Source: Syncephalastrum monosporum B8922 (taxonomy: Eukaryota > Mucoromycota > Mucoromycetes > Mucorales > Syncephalastraceae). From it: 64,000 nucleotides of DNA. The stretch spans positions 310,001 through 374,000 of the forward strand of contig JNEN01001244.1 in assembly GCA_000697355.1 (NCBI GenBank), in the 5' to 3' direction. Of this stretch, positions 55,242 through 64,000 are shown in pieces. The notes beneath the pieces were generated by a model. That model was not told the DNA's origin. It was given only the letters and a program-made list of their open reading frames with translations, and searched no databases. Each line of letters begins with the position of its first letter. Position 1 is the first letter of the stretch. Made by a program: the position numbers and the translations under genes.

Positions 55242-57076
55242 ATGCTTTTCCAGCGCCCTGTCCTGCGTACTACTACTACTTCTACCTTGGCTGTCCTCCG
55301 TGCTAGCCGGTGCCGTTGTCAAGCACGGCGCGCCCTGCATGAGTCTCCCGCCGCAGCTGCCATTGTCGGCGAGCAGAACCTCGAGGAGTCGCCCATGTTC
55401 ACAGTCACCACTCAAAATGGCTTTCTGCCTCGCAAAGACCCCCTGAACCGCCTGCCAGATAGTTTCTCCAAGCTCGAGTCTCTCCTCGAGCGCATGCCCA
55501 TCAAAAACCCTGAGACCGGCCGGCCCGGCCTGCTTGCCTCCGGTGAATTTGGCGAGGCTGTCCTGACCGAACTTCCTCTCTACGATGTGGATGGTGTTCA
55601 TGATCCCGCGCTTTTGTCCGGTAAGTCGCAAGCTAAACAAAAATGTCTCACGGGTATGTACTCACACGCATATCCACTTAGCGCTCTTCCGTGATTATAC
55701 CTTTGCTGCCTCGGCCTATCTCCTCGAACCCTGCGACCTCCGATACCGCGCTACCAAGAAGGACTATGGTATCGGCCGTTTGGTGCTTCCCCGAAGCATC
55801 GCTGTGCCTCTCACCAAGGTGGCTCAGAAGATTAACAGTAAACCCTTCATGGAATAGTAAGTTTTCAGCGCAGAGCATCACCGTATGGAATACTTACCCT
55901 TTGGCAACTTTCTCTCTTCTCTTCTATTTACAATCATCCAGTGCACTTAGCTATGCGTAAGTGAACAAAGGCGGGACTCTTGTACTATGGACCTAACTTT
56001 TCGCTCTTAGTCTTTACAACTACAAACGGATTGACCCCACCGGCGGTCTGACCTATGACAACCTCAAACTTATTCGTTCTTTTACTGGCATGGAATCAGA
56101 GTAAGTCGCACCCAATCATGCCGCAGTAATGAGGTTGACACGTGACATCTTTAATAGGAAGGGCTTCATCCTGAACCATGTTACCATGGTGGCGCACTCT
56201 CCCAAGCTCGTACGACACGCACTTGGTGTCCTCAACACACTCGAGGCTGAGAACAGGAGCGGGTTCGACCACCACATGGCCAACCTCAACGCGACGTATC
56301 AAAAGGTGAACGATGAGATGGAATACATGTGGGCTCGTAGCAACCCGGCCGACTACTTGGACTTCCGGACATTCATCATGGGCACCAAGAACCAGCCCAT
56401 GTTCCCCGACGGCGTTGTGTACGAGGGTATCAACAACAACAAGCCCGTCAGCCACCGTGGCGAGAGTGGCGCAAATGATTCGATGGTGCCGCTGGCGGAC
56501 AACCTTTTGCAGATCAAGATGCCTGATAACCCGTTGACGGAAATCCTGCGTGACTTCCGCACGTACCGGCCCACAGACCACAAGACCTTTTTGGAGCTTG
56601 TCCAGATCCGCGCCAACCAAAACAACCTCCGTCAATTTGCGCTCGGCGATCCCAACTCGGCTGGTACGAAATGATTGCGTATATTCTGGGTACTCTGGAA
56701 ACTGACTAAATTAATTTGTGTAGCCCTTTATCTCGCCAATGTCGATCAAATCCGTGCATTCCGTCATCGGCACTGGAGCTTCACAAAGGAATACATCATC
56801 AAGTACACCGAGCACCCGGTCGCCACCGGCGGCTCCCCCATTGTGACGTGGCTGCCCAACCAACTGATGACTGTGCTGGATGTTATTGAGGAGGTGGCAA
56901 GCGGTATCGACCGATCGCTGCTGACCAAGGAGCACGCTGCACTGGTGCAAGAGATCGAACAGCGTGCGGATGCCCAGAAGCGGGTGCTGCTCCGCGATGT
57001 TCAGAAGCTCAAGGAGCGGTTCCCCGAAGAGGCGGTGGCACCCCGCTTCCAGGAGGCAGTTGCTGCAACAGCTTAA
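55242..57076 (+). CDS. BNA2: Indoleamine 2,3-dioxygenase (kynurenine pathway)
   Basis: Six exons. A 15 bp micro-exon at 55942-55956 encodes most of ALSYA and is needed for frame. The core reads YTFAASAYLLEPCDLRYR, RLVLPRSIAVPLTKVAQKIN, TYDNLKLIRSFTGMESE and GFILNHVTMVAHSPKLVRHA. After that come MFPDGVVYEGINNNKPVSHR and GESGANDSMVPLADNLLQI, and finally IRAFRHRHWSFTKEYIIKYT, where the His before Trp is the proximal haem ligand. PVATGGSPIVTWLPNQLM follows. The enzyme opens the indole ring of tryptophan to N-formylkynurenine, the first step toward NAD. The first ~30 residues are rich in Arg, Ser and Thr with no acids (MLFQRPVLRTTTTSTLAVLR), like a mitochondrial presequence, which is unusual for this family. 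Confidence 0.93.
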
Positions 57077-57137
57077 AGGTTTCAGCGTAAAAGGTTTAAA
57101 TAAAACAATAATTTCAACAGGAAGGTTCATTGGAGAT

Positions 57138-58434
57138 TTAAAGGGGGTCTTGTTTTTCTTTGAGTGATTCGATCGACCACTTGGGTCGGGTGGTGATGGT
57201 ATATTCATCTACGAGTCCTGCCTGGAACCGCTCGAGACCCGTCCAGGCAATCATCACGCCGTTATCTGTACATAGACGTGGTGGTGGGCATACCAGGCGT
57301 AGACCATAGGATTGTGCAAGCGCACCTAATCTATAAACAATATGCACATTGAGAACGATACATATGCATTGATAGTATAAAGATAAAGCATACCTTGACC
57401 GAATCAACTGGTTGCTCGCGACACCGCCACTGACGACAAGCGCAGTGAGAGGCGTGTTTTGGATCTCACGGTCGAGAGCCATGGTGAGTTTGTGTTCAAG
57501 GTGGCGTACGCAGGTCATCTGAAAAGCGGCGGCAAGATCGCTGACAGACTGTGGATCGTCGAGGAGGGTCGGTTCGAGCTGAACAAGTCGGGTCACGGCT
57601 GTTTTGAGACCTGCGAAGCTCCAGGCCAGTGTGTTTTTGTTTCGATGAGTTGACATGGGCAGTGGCAGGCGCTGCGCCAGCCGATCCGGGTCCCCTGCAG
57701 CAGCTGCGCGCTCCAATGCAGCCCCAGGACCGCCCTTCTCTGCCCATGCCAAGCCGAGTGCGCGGGCAGTCTTGTCAATGGCTTCACCTACGGCGTCATC
57801 CAACGTGTTGCATAGGACGGTGTAGTCGCCCAAGCTACGCGCGGTCAGGAGCATCGTGTGTCCTCCTGATATGAGTAACGTCATAAACGGAAATTGTAAG
57901 GTCGGGTCTGACAAGCGTGCGGTGAGGGCGTGGGCTTCCTTTAGCATACAAAAAACACAAAATCACGTCAGACCTTCGAACGTTGTTCTTGAGTCATATC
58001 TACTCTCGTTTATTCTTAGTGTCATTGTTATTATTTACCATGTGATGGACGCCAATCAACGGCTTTTGCAGGACCGCCGCCAACGTCTTAGCCGCATTGA
58101 GACCGACTGGCAAACAGGGCGGTAAACCCGGGCCCCGTGTCACTGCCACCGCATCCAAGTCAGCCACTGTCAACTGCGCATCCTCGAGTGTCTGGCGAAT
58201 CACACTGGGCAGGTACCGAGAATGGCCTTGGCTTGCCAGCGTAGGCACAATGCCTCCCATCGGTTCATGTAGTTCACGCTGCCCACGCACCACTTCAGAC
58301 AAAATCTCGCGTTCGGACGATACAATCGCTGCCGAAGTGTCGTCACATGAGGTCTCAATTCCGAGAACCAGGCGCCGTCGCTGACTGCTGAAGAAGCGTC
58401 GGGACAGCAGGCATGAAAGTCGGCGTGATAGCAT
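57138..58434 (-). CDS. QRI7: Mitochondrial tRNA N6-threonylcarbamoyladenosine synthase (Qri7/OSGEPL1)
   Basis: Three exons from the ATG at 58434. A basic mitochondrial presequence (MLSRRLSCLLSRRFFSSQRR) precedes the Kae1/TsaD fold: LVLGIETSCDDTSAAIV, GGIVPTLASQGHSRYLPSVI and VTRGPGLPPCLPVGLNAAK. The metal-binding GVHHMEAHA motif is rebuilt across the first intron. Next are LLISGGHTMLLTARSLGDY, TLDDAVGEAIDKTARALGL and VVSGGVASNQLIRSR; the last exon gives LVCPPPRLCTDNGVMIAWTG. The enzyme adds threonylcarbamoyl to A37 of ANN-decoding mitochondrial tRNAs. All signature motifs are present. The 3' end is 61 bp from the convergent dioxygenase stop. Confidence 0.92.
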
Positions 58435-59003
58435 TCAGTAAGTGGGAATGAAAAATGTCAATAAGCCACTCATTGTATGTGGCGGAACCACTTGGCAAGG
58501 GAATGGAAGTCGATCGATTCTTTTTTTTTTCACAACGCACAGACTTCTTTTTACGCGCCATCCTTGACGTCTCCGAGACATCATCCGTTTGTGCGACGGT
58601 TCTGCAACAGTGATGTGTGTGGAATTTTCTCTGAGAAGAAATTGGTCAAATGCCTGACTGTGGTGTCAGTTGAAATTGCATTAGCCACGCCAAGTAAAAA
58701 GCAGGAGACAGATAGTGATTTTGGCTGCTGCGAACGGTTTGGATAAACCAGATATCGCCGTGGATGCTAGGTGCGTGTATGTATATCTTTATGTATGTGT
58801 GTTTTTAATGTGTAAACCCAAGAAGGCGGAGACGGAAAGCGTGCGTAAGAAAAGGGGACTCCCAAAAAAAAGGCAACGAGGCTCGCGTTCCCTGGGCTCG
58901 AGATATATAAGATTGTCGGTCCGGCTTAGATGCTTTTCGTCTTCCTTCCTCCCGCCCCAATCCCCTCCCCCTTTCGTCCTCTTTCTTTTGTGCCCCTTCC
59001 CCA
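58435..59003. promoter_or_regulatory. Divergent promoter region of Qri7 and the RhoGEF gene
   Basis: About 570 bp between divergent genes. For the plus gene an ATATATAAGATT box at about 58901-58912 is followed by a CTTCCTTCCTCCCGCCCC-type leader to the ATG at 59004. On the Qri7 side the sequence is of mixed composition, without a clear TATA box. No other feature was seen. Confidence 0.45.
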
Positions 59004-59623
59004 ATGCCACCCTACTCGCAGCCATCCTTCGAGGTCATTGAGGCCAAGTCATGGGCCGCTGCTTGCGTCGATAGCCTCCTTTCCGATACCGAATCCATCA
59101 CATTCGAACCAGAGCAGCCTATCAAACTGCCACCTTCACCAATGCGGCAAGAGAAAGACATTCGACCACACCCACCGTCGCTGCTGAAGTCCAGGGTCAG
59201 CGCTCCCGCATCTACCACGCCACGCCCTGCCCACCGTACAAAAGCCAATCCTCTTCGCCGTTCCATCTCAGTTCTCGAAAGCAGCACATTCATGTCGTCA
59301 GAACACACCAAAACCGAACGCAGCAACACCTATCGCGACAAACGCAGCATGACACCCTCCGCAAGCGCGACCCATTTTTGGCTCGACCACTACCCGCCTG
59401 CCGCGCAGTCTGCTCCCGAGCTACTGCCACCGTCACGCCCCAAGCGCCGGTCATGGACGCTTGACCGACTCGCCGTCAAACAGCTGTTCACTGCAGACAA
59501 CTGCAACCAAAAGGAACGCGACGGCCTCGCCATTTGGAAACGGTATTTCCACACATTCTTGCTCGACACCGCACCGTTTCTGCCCGACAAGGTTTGCGCT
59601 GATTCTGGTCCCACATCCCCGGT

Positions 59624-59655
<32 letters not shown>

Positions 59656-60480
59656 ACAGCTTGTTTCTATTCATAGACACGCAAGTCGCACGTCTTGACA
59701 CAGCGCTCAGCTCAATTATCACGCTTCATTATGACCGAACTGCTCTCAACAGAGGAGACGTACCTTGATCACCTCACAATTATTCGACAGGTACCGTCAT
59801 TTTTATCCTCACAAAACAATATAATAACGAGATTGACACATGTTTAGGTGTTTATGGATCCACTGATGGAAGCTGCAACGGCACAACCCCGACCCCTTGC
59901 AAATCTAAAAGATGTCCAGACGATCTTCGCATACATCCCCCAGCTGATCATGCTTTCAACAAGTCTATTGCGGCGGTTACATTCCGTCGTGCGAGAGGAT
60001 GCAACTCGGTCAGAGATTTACAGCGGTGTCGGCAAGGTCTTTTGCGAGTATCTCCCTCAATTGGATATCTACATCTTCTATGCCGCCAACTATGCAAAAG
60101 CGCAACGCTGTGCAGCCAAGGCTAAACAGAATATCATAAGCCGCCAGCTCGTGCAGGTATTAATATTTTCTGCTGTCTTTTTTTTTGTTTTGTGTGTCGA
60201 TCCATGATCCTAAGACCCGGCTTAGGAAAAGCGCATGAACCGTCTGGGTCTCGCGGATTACGCCATTGCTCCGATCCAGCGAATCACTCGCTACTGCTTG
60301 CTGTTGAAAGGTGTGATTTTTCTTTTTCGGACCCCAATCCATTTCGTACTAACTCACATTCTCTTGCTGCTCCTAGATCTCATCAAACATTCGACACCCG
60401 CGCATCCAGATTATCCCTATCTTGAACGAGCACTCAAGTGCATGACCGCATTAGCGATCGCTATGAACAATATCCAATAG
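59004..60480 (+). CDS. RhoGEF (DH domain) protein without a visible PH domain
   Basis: Five exons. The first ~190 residues are disordered and Ser/Pro/Arg-rich, with an aromatic patch THFWLDHYPP. The DH domain starts at FIMTELLSTEETYLDHLTII, the family's E...TE..Y...L motif, continues VFMDPLMEAATAQPRPLANL, then IFAYIPQLIMLSTSLLRRLH and ends with RLGLADYAIAPIQRITRYCL (matching the conserved P.QR..RY.LLL) and a last helix LERALKCMTALAIAMNNIQ. DH domains load GTP on Rho-family GTPases and so control actin and polarity. A stop follows directly after the DH fold, whereas most such proteins continue into a PH domain. Further exons after 60480 were looked for and none seen. Confidence 0.82.
59623..59658. 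repeat. (CA)n microsatellite inside an intron
   Basis: An ACACAC run of about 36 bp with one CT break lies in the first intron of the RhoGEF gene. It extends the distance between donor GTTTGC and the TTCATAG acceptor and is likely length-variable. Confidence 0.8.
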
Positions 60481-61500
60481 TAGTAGTTATCATAACCCCA
60501 TTTTTCATTCAATTTTTTGCATTTACTCATATATGAAAAATAATACCCCATAATTTCATATTTTTTTTTTCTTTGGTTACATATTTTTCATGACTTTTCA
60601 TTGGATGCAGGACGGAGAAAAAATTGCATCAGGCATGGCATGTGCACACAATGCAGGCCATAGCAGCCCTGTTGCTCTTTTTCCATTCTCTTGCAGAAGT
60701 CCGGTGATACGCTGATATCAAAAATGATAACACAAGCCATTCATGGGTTTCGTTTTTGCTCCGCATCTGTCTGTCTGTCACCTCCAAGGCCCAAAACCAT
60801 GGAAGGCAGTACTGCTTCTGGTTTGGTGGGCGTCACACAGGCGAATATACAAGAAGGAAAAAAAAAAGTATCATTTTATCCATGCCGTTGTGTGACAGGC
60901 TCAGTCAGGTAGCACGGCACAGAAATTCCCTACTTTTTTGTCGTACGTGCGGGCGCGGTGTTATGGAGACGCGAAATCGGCAAAAGGATATATATATTAT
61001 TCGTCTTGTAAAGCCACAGTCACCACCGCCACGAATGCGGAGGTCATCGGCCCGGCATTTGCGAGAAATGCGCCCGCTGCTATCGGCGCGTAGTGTACAC
61101 CACACATGCGCAGATGATAGCGTTATGCGAAAAAAAAAAAAAAATTGACTAGTCAGGACTCATATCCCAATTTTGTCCAACCCGATAGCCTTTCTTCAAT
61201 GGATACAAAGCCCCATTAAAGACAAACGAGAATAAGAAGCTATCCGTGCTGTTTATGGTTAATGGTTTGTGCTTTATGAACAACCTTTAGAGATAAAAGG
61301 GAGAGCAGGAAAAGGAAAATATAGATGCATAGAATATGTACAAAAGCAAAAGAGCAGTAAATGATAGAGAGAATCAAAGGTGCGCAAGTGTATGAGGGAG
61401 CGTGTAGAAGTAGAGAGAAGGGGGAGGGTTATTGGATCGTGAAAGCGGGTGAAATTGAAGAGAAAGAGAGAAAGAGAGAGAGGGAGCGCAACGATATTCG
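60481..61500. other. Convergent intergenic region without a supportable gene
   Basis: About 1 kb between the RhoGEF stop and the NmrA-like stop. It has T-rich and A-rich tracts (60560-60580, 61127-61143) and a GA-rich stretch at 61360-61500, the latter near the NmrA-like terminator. Short frames at 60691-61148 could not be joined to the RhoGEF gene as a PH domain. No RNA gene could be identified. Confidence 0.4.
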
Positions 61501-62581
61501 TTAAGCGACAAAGGGTGTAGGCATGGGTGACTTGAAAATGTCTTGAACCGTGTCGTCGTCAAAATATTCGTTCAATGTTTTCCCGCTTTGTCCCGTCAAC
61601 GCCTCCAGGTCGCGTGTAATTTCGAAACGGGTGCCGCTGAGCTTTTGTTGGAGACCCCACACTTCGAGCAGGAATGCAACGTGTTCGCTGTTGCCAATGC
61701 TCTCGTACAGGATTTGCTCTAGCGACCGGATGTCGACAAGATTGACTTCGCCGTCGTCGCGTCGCAGACCGGTAAGCACTCGGGCGCTGACTTCCTCAAG
61801 TGTCAGCAGCTGAGGTCCGGTCAATTTGTAGTCATTGCTGCTGTGCCGCAGCGTGGGCGAGTGAGCGATGCAAGCTGTCGCGTTCGCGATATCGAGCATA
61901 CTCGAGGACTCGACAGTAGATTCCGGGTGTTGGCTCGATAGTGGGAAAGCATTATGCTCGAGAATGTACTTGCGAAAGACGCGCAGATGCTGATAGAGGA
62001 TACCCGGGTAGCGCAGCAGCGTGATGCGCTTGGCTTCGAATTGGGACCGCAGATACGACTCGATAAGCATGTATTGACTGCGGTAGGTCTTGCTGGCTTC
62101 CCGGTGCTCGTCCACAGGCGAGCTCGGAGGCGAGACGGGATCCAACGGCGAGAAGGGCGTCAGAAAAATAATGTGCTCCACGTTGGCAGCTTTGGCCGCA
62201 TCGATAAAACTAATTTTTTTTCAGGTCAGTCTAGGACTTAAAAGGGACGTACTAATAAAGAACTTACGCTTTGGCATAACTGAAAGCATTCGTGCGGCTG
62301 ATGCGCTCACTCAGAGGGTCGACAATCAAGCAAAGTTTGGCGATGCCTTGCAGGGCCTGCACAGCTGCGTCGGCGTCGTTGAAAATGTCGAATGCTCGCA
62401 GGTGGGCGCCCTGAGCCTCGAGCAGCTTGGCCCGCTGCGTCGATGCATCCGGCAGACCCGCATACACGGGGTGCCGCTCCAGGTGAACGTACTTGTCCGT
62501 GAATTGAAGCATTTGCTGGGCAATAGCAAAGCCCTTGTCGCCGTCTGTGTTGGTGATGAAAATGGGTCCTTTACCAGACAT
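61501..62581 (-). CDS. NmrA-like NAD(P)-binding protein
   Basis: Two exons with a short intron near 62210-62267. The start is MSGKGPIFITNTDGDKGFAI, where the early GDKG turn takes the place of the glycine-rich dinucleotide loop. Then come GAHLRAFDIFNDADAAVQAL and LCLIVDPLSER, AAKAANVEHIIFLTPFSPLD, and YLRSQFEAKRITLLRYPGIL. A C-terminal helical region follows. The layout fits the atypical short-chain dehydrogenase/NmrA group, which often senses the NADP redox state and not catalyses; no Tyr-X3-Lys pair typical of active reductases is clear. In this group the role is often transcriptional or stress-related. Overlapping plus-strand frames are shadows. Confidence 0.8.
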
Positions 62582-63684
62582 GTAAAGAAAGTAAAGCAAA
62601 AGTTTTTTCGGCTTTTTCCCGTCGTTTGACTTTTTTTTTATACGCTAAGCTGATCTTAAAAAGAGCTTGTTATCATCCAATCAGAACACGACCTGTTATC
62701 ATTTTGATCCTGCTTTATTTTATTTTATTTTCAGGGCACCAAAAGCATTTGTCAGGATGTCACGGTTTCAAGGGCACAAACAAATGCCTTGTTCCCTTTG
62801 GAGGTGTGGCCCTGGAGCGTGCCAGCTTTGCTCTGGTTTCATTGGCTGATATGCTCCTTTTTGACATACAAGACGATACCCAGTCCCACATTTTGTTGCT
62901 TCTCGGCTGCTCCGTCTTGAGTAACCTTCATGCTGGAAGACAAACAAGGTTAATCAGTAGGGACACATGGCGCATGATGTCCCGGGTTCCCTTTGTTGGG
63001 GGTATAATTACACACTGGCTTTGTTTCCACACATATTTACCATTTAGGGTTGCACGGCGATGAAACATGATTGGGTGTAGATCATTTTATTTATAATGTC
63101 ATGCCTATTATGATATCATGACTTGCCACAGAAGAGCATGTATGTAGCAAGCATCAGAAAATACACAAAATATGCAGAGGTGGACTTTTTTTGCATCATT
63201 ATCATTAGCAGAGAAAGTAGGTCCGACTGCTAAATGGTGCACCGCATCGCGATCAGTTGTTTGGGGGGCAGATGCATGGAAACAAGTATCGAATTAAGTT
63301 GCTTCATCAAGTTGATTCAGCGCCAGTCAGACTGATTTATTGTTTTGTTGGCTGAGTATGATGTATACACGCACAAATGCACAAATACTGCTGCTTGTGC
63401 GAAACTCTGTACACGTATTTTTTTTTTTTTCCTCGTACGCCATTTGGATGTCAAATCCTCGACGCTGGTTGGTTCCTTCTTTTACTTGCTGATCATCTGT
63501 GTTTTTCCTTGTCTTCTATTTGCTTGATAACATTCTTTGTGTTTGATAATGCAGAAATAGTATAAAGAATATGCGCGTCGGACAGGATAAAGCCTTTTTC
63601 GTGCATTACGTATACATTTTACTTCCTGTAATGCTCTACCTAGGCTCATATGCCTACCAAATAGCGCTGTCATTCGATACATAA
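62582..63684. other. Intergenic region at the right end, NmrA-like gene promoter
   Basis: About 1.1 kb. The promoter of the NmrA-like gene lies near 62582-62720; the minus strand has no strong TATA box. A plus-strand frame of 145 codons (62626-63063) includes a hydrophobic stretch, but composition and lack of splice context make it doubtful. The rest is AT-rich with no feature I can name. Confidence 0.35.
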
Positions 63685-63909
63685 ATGAGTAAACTAGGTC
63701 GCAGCAGTCCCCAAAACCTTTCGACTAACACCGTGGGTGGGACCCCTTTCTTGTTCAAGGAAAAAATCTTTACACACGCACAGGGGGAGCAGACCTTTAA
63801 TGGTAGGACGGAGCAGCTTTTAGAACGAATGTCAAGCAACTTATTCATTGATTGGTCGGGAAATCTTCAAGCTGCTTCGTCCTTTTACCGTATTCAAAGT
63901 CCTCCGTGA
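63685..63909 (+). CDS. Doubtful small ORF near the right edge
   Basis: A 74-codon frame from ATG at 63685 to TGA at 63907-63909. The translation is of mixed, soluble composition (NTVGGTPFLFKEKIFTHAQG, then RTEQLLERMSSNLFIDW). There is no recognisable domain, no clear promoter and no neighbour within the window on the right. It may be a first exon of a longer gene or chance. Confidence 0.2.
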   Translation: MSKLGRSSPQNLSTNTVGGTPFLFKEKIFTHAQGEQTFNGRTEQLLERMSSNLFIDWSGNLQAASSFYRIQSPP

Positions 63910-64000
63910 ATTGATGTCACATGATAGGAAGGCCAGAGCTTTGAGCGGTTCTTCCCAAAGCCAAATGTAATCGTTTCACTTGCGCTTTCGAATCAGCCTA

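Noticed and set aside
62626..63063. 145-codon plus-strand frame
   Set aside because: It overlaps the promoter of the NmrA-like gene, has an unusual mixture of hydrophobic segments and no homologous pattern.
1..64000. tRNA or rRNA genes
   Set aside because: I looked for tRNA B-box-like GGTTCGA patterns in the gaps and found none that could be folded with confidence; a covariance-model search would be decisive.

Overview
The window reads as nuclear DNA of an early-diverging filamentous fungus, most likely Mucoromycota/Mucorales (inference). Genes are compact, with many 50-120 bp introns, CT-rich leaders, TATA-like boxes and short intergenic gaps. The gene set combines fungal markers (HAM1-like, M36 fungalysin, Sec12, Pbp1/ataxin-2, She4/UNC-45, Lsb1/Pin3-type SH3 protein) with SCAI, a Fanzor nuclease and an SPX-VTC protein. 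No prokaryotic operon, rRNA, recognisable tRNA or CRISPR array was seen. About 28 gene models are well supported and a handful of small ones are tentative.

Layout. 0-7.4 kb: a partial gene on the minus strand at the left edge, kinetochore Spc25 (-), Sec12/PREB (-), a conserved fungal protein of unknown function (+), then a gene-poor stretch with one doubtful small gene. 7.4-12.9 kb: the accessory island. It holds a three- or four-exon Fanzor (eukaryotic TnpB-like RNA-guided nuclease, -) with its own TATA/CT-rich promoter, three ~58 bp tandem repeats just upstream, and a decayed AT-rich block. 12.9-24.5 kb: Lsb1-like SH3 protein, SPX-VTC protein, ChaC-like gamma-glutamylcyclotransferase (-), a low-complexity protein, U3 snoRNP subunit Utp21, and an ACBD5/Atg37-like acyl-CoA-binding membrane protein (-). 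24.5-34.1 kb: TRAPPC13, HAM1-like lipid-binding protein, a secreted cysteine-rich protein and an EamA transporter. 34.5-42.7 kb: ataxin-2/Pbp1 (-), an alpha-arrestin (-), a small coiled-coil protein (-), a glutathione S-transferase and a coiled-coil protein (-). 42.8-50.1 kb: UNC-45/She4, an aldo-keto reductase and SCAI. 50.3-58.4 kb: secreted fungalysin (-), tubulin cofactor C, indoleamine 2,3-dioxygenase and mitochondrial Qri7/OSGEPL1 (-). 59-64 kb: a RhoGEF (DH) protein, an NmrA-like protein (-) and a right end with little coding signal.

Most genes are unrelated housekeeping functions (secretion, ribosome biogenesis, cytoskeleton, peroxisome/vacuole, tRNA modification); I see no metabolic cluster. 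The outstanding element is the Fanzor at 7438-10926. All three RuvC acidic residues and the zinc ribbon are visible, the introns restore one continuous frame, the N-terminal extension carries zinc knuckles, and a Gln/Glu repeat lies between RuvC-I and RuvC-II. Secondary points of interest are GC-AG introns in two genes, micro-exons in two genes, and an SPX-VTC protein that seems to lack key polyphosphate-polymerase residues. Gene models were spliced by eye, so spans are reliable but individual intron edges should be treated as proposals.
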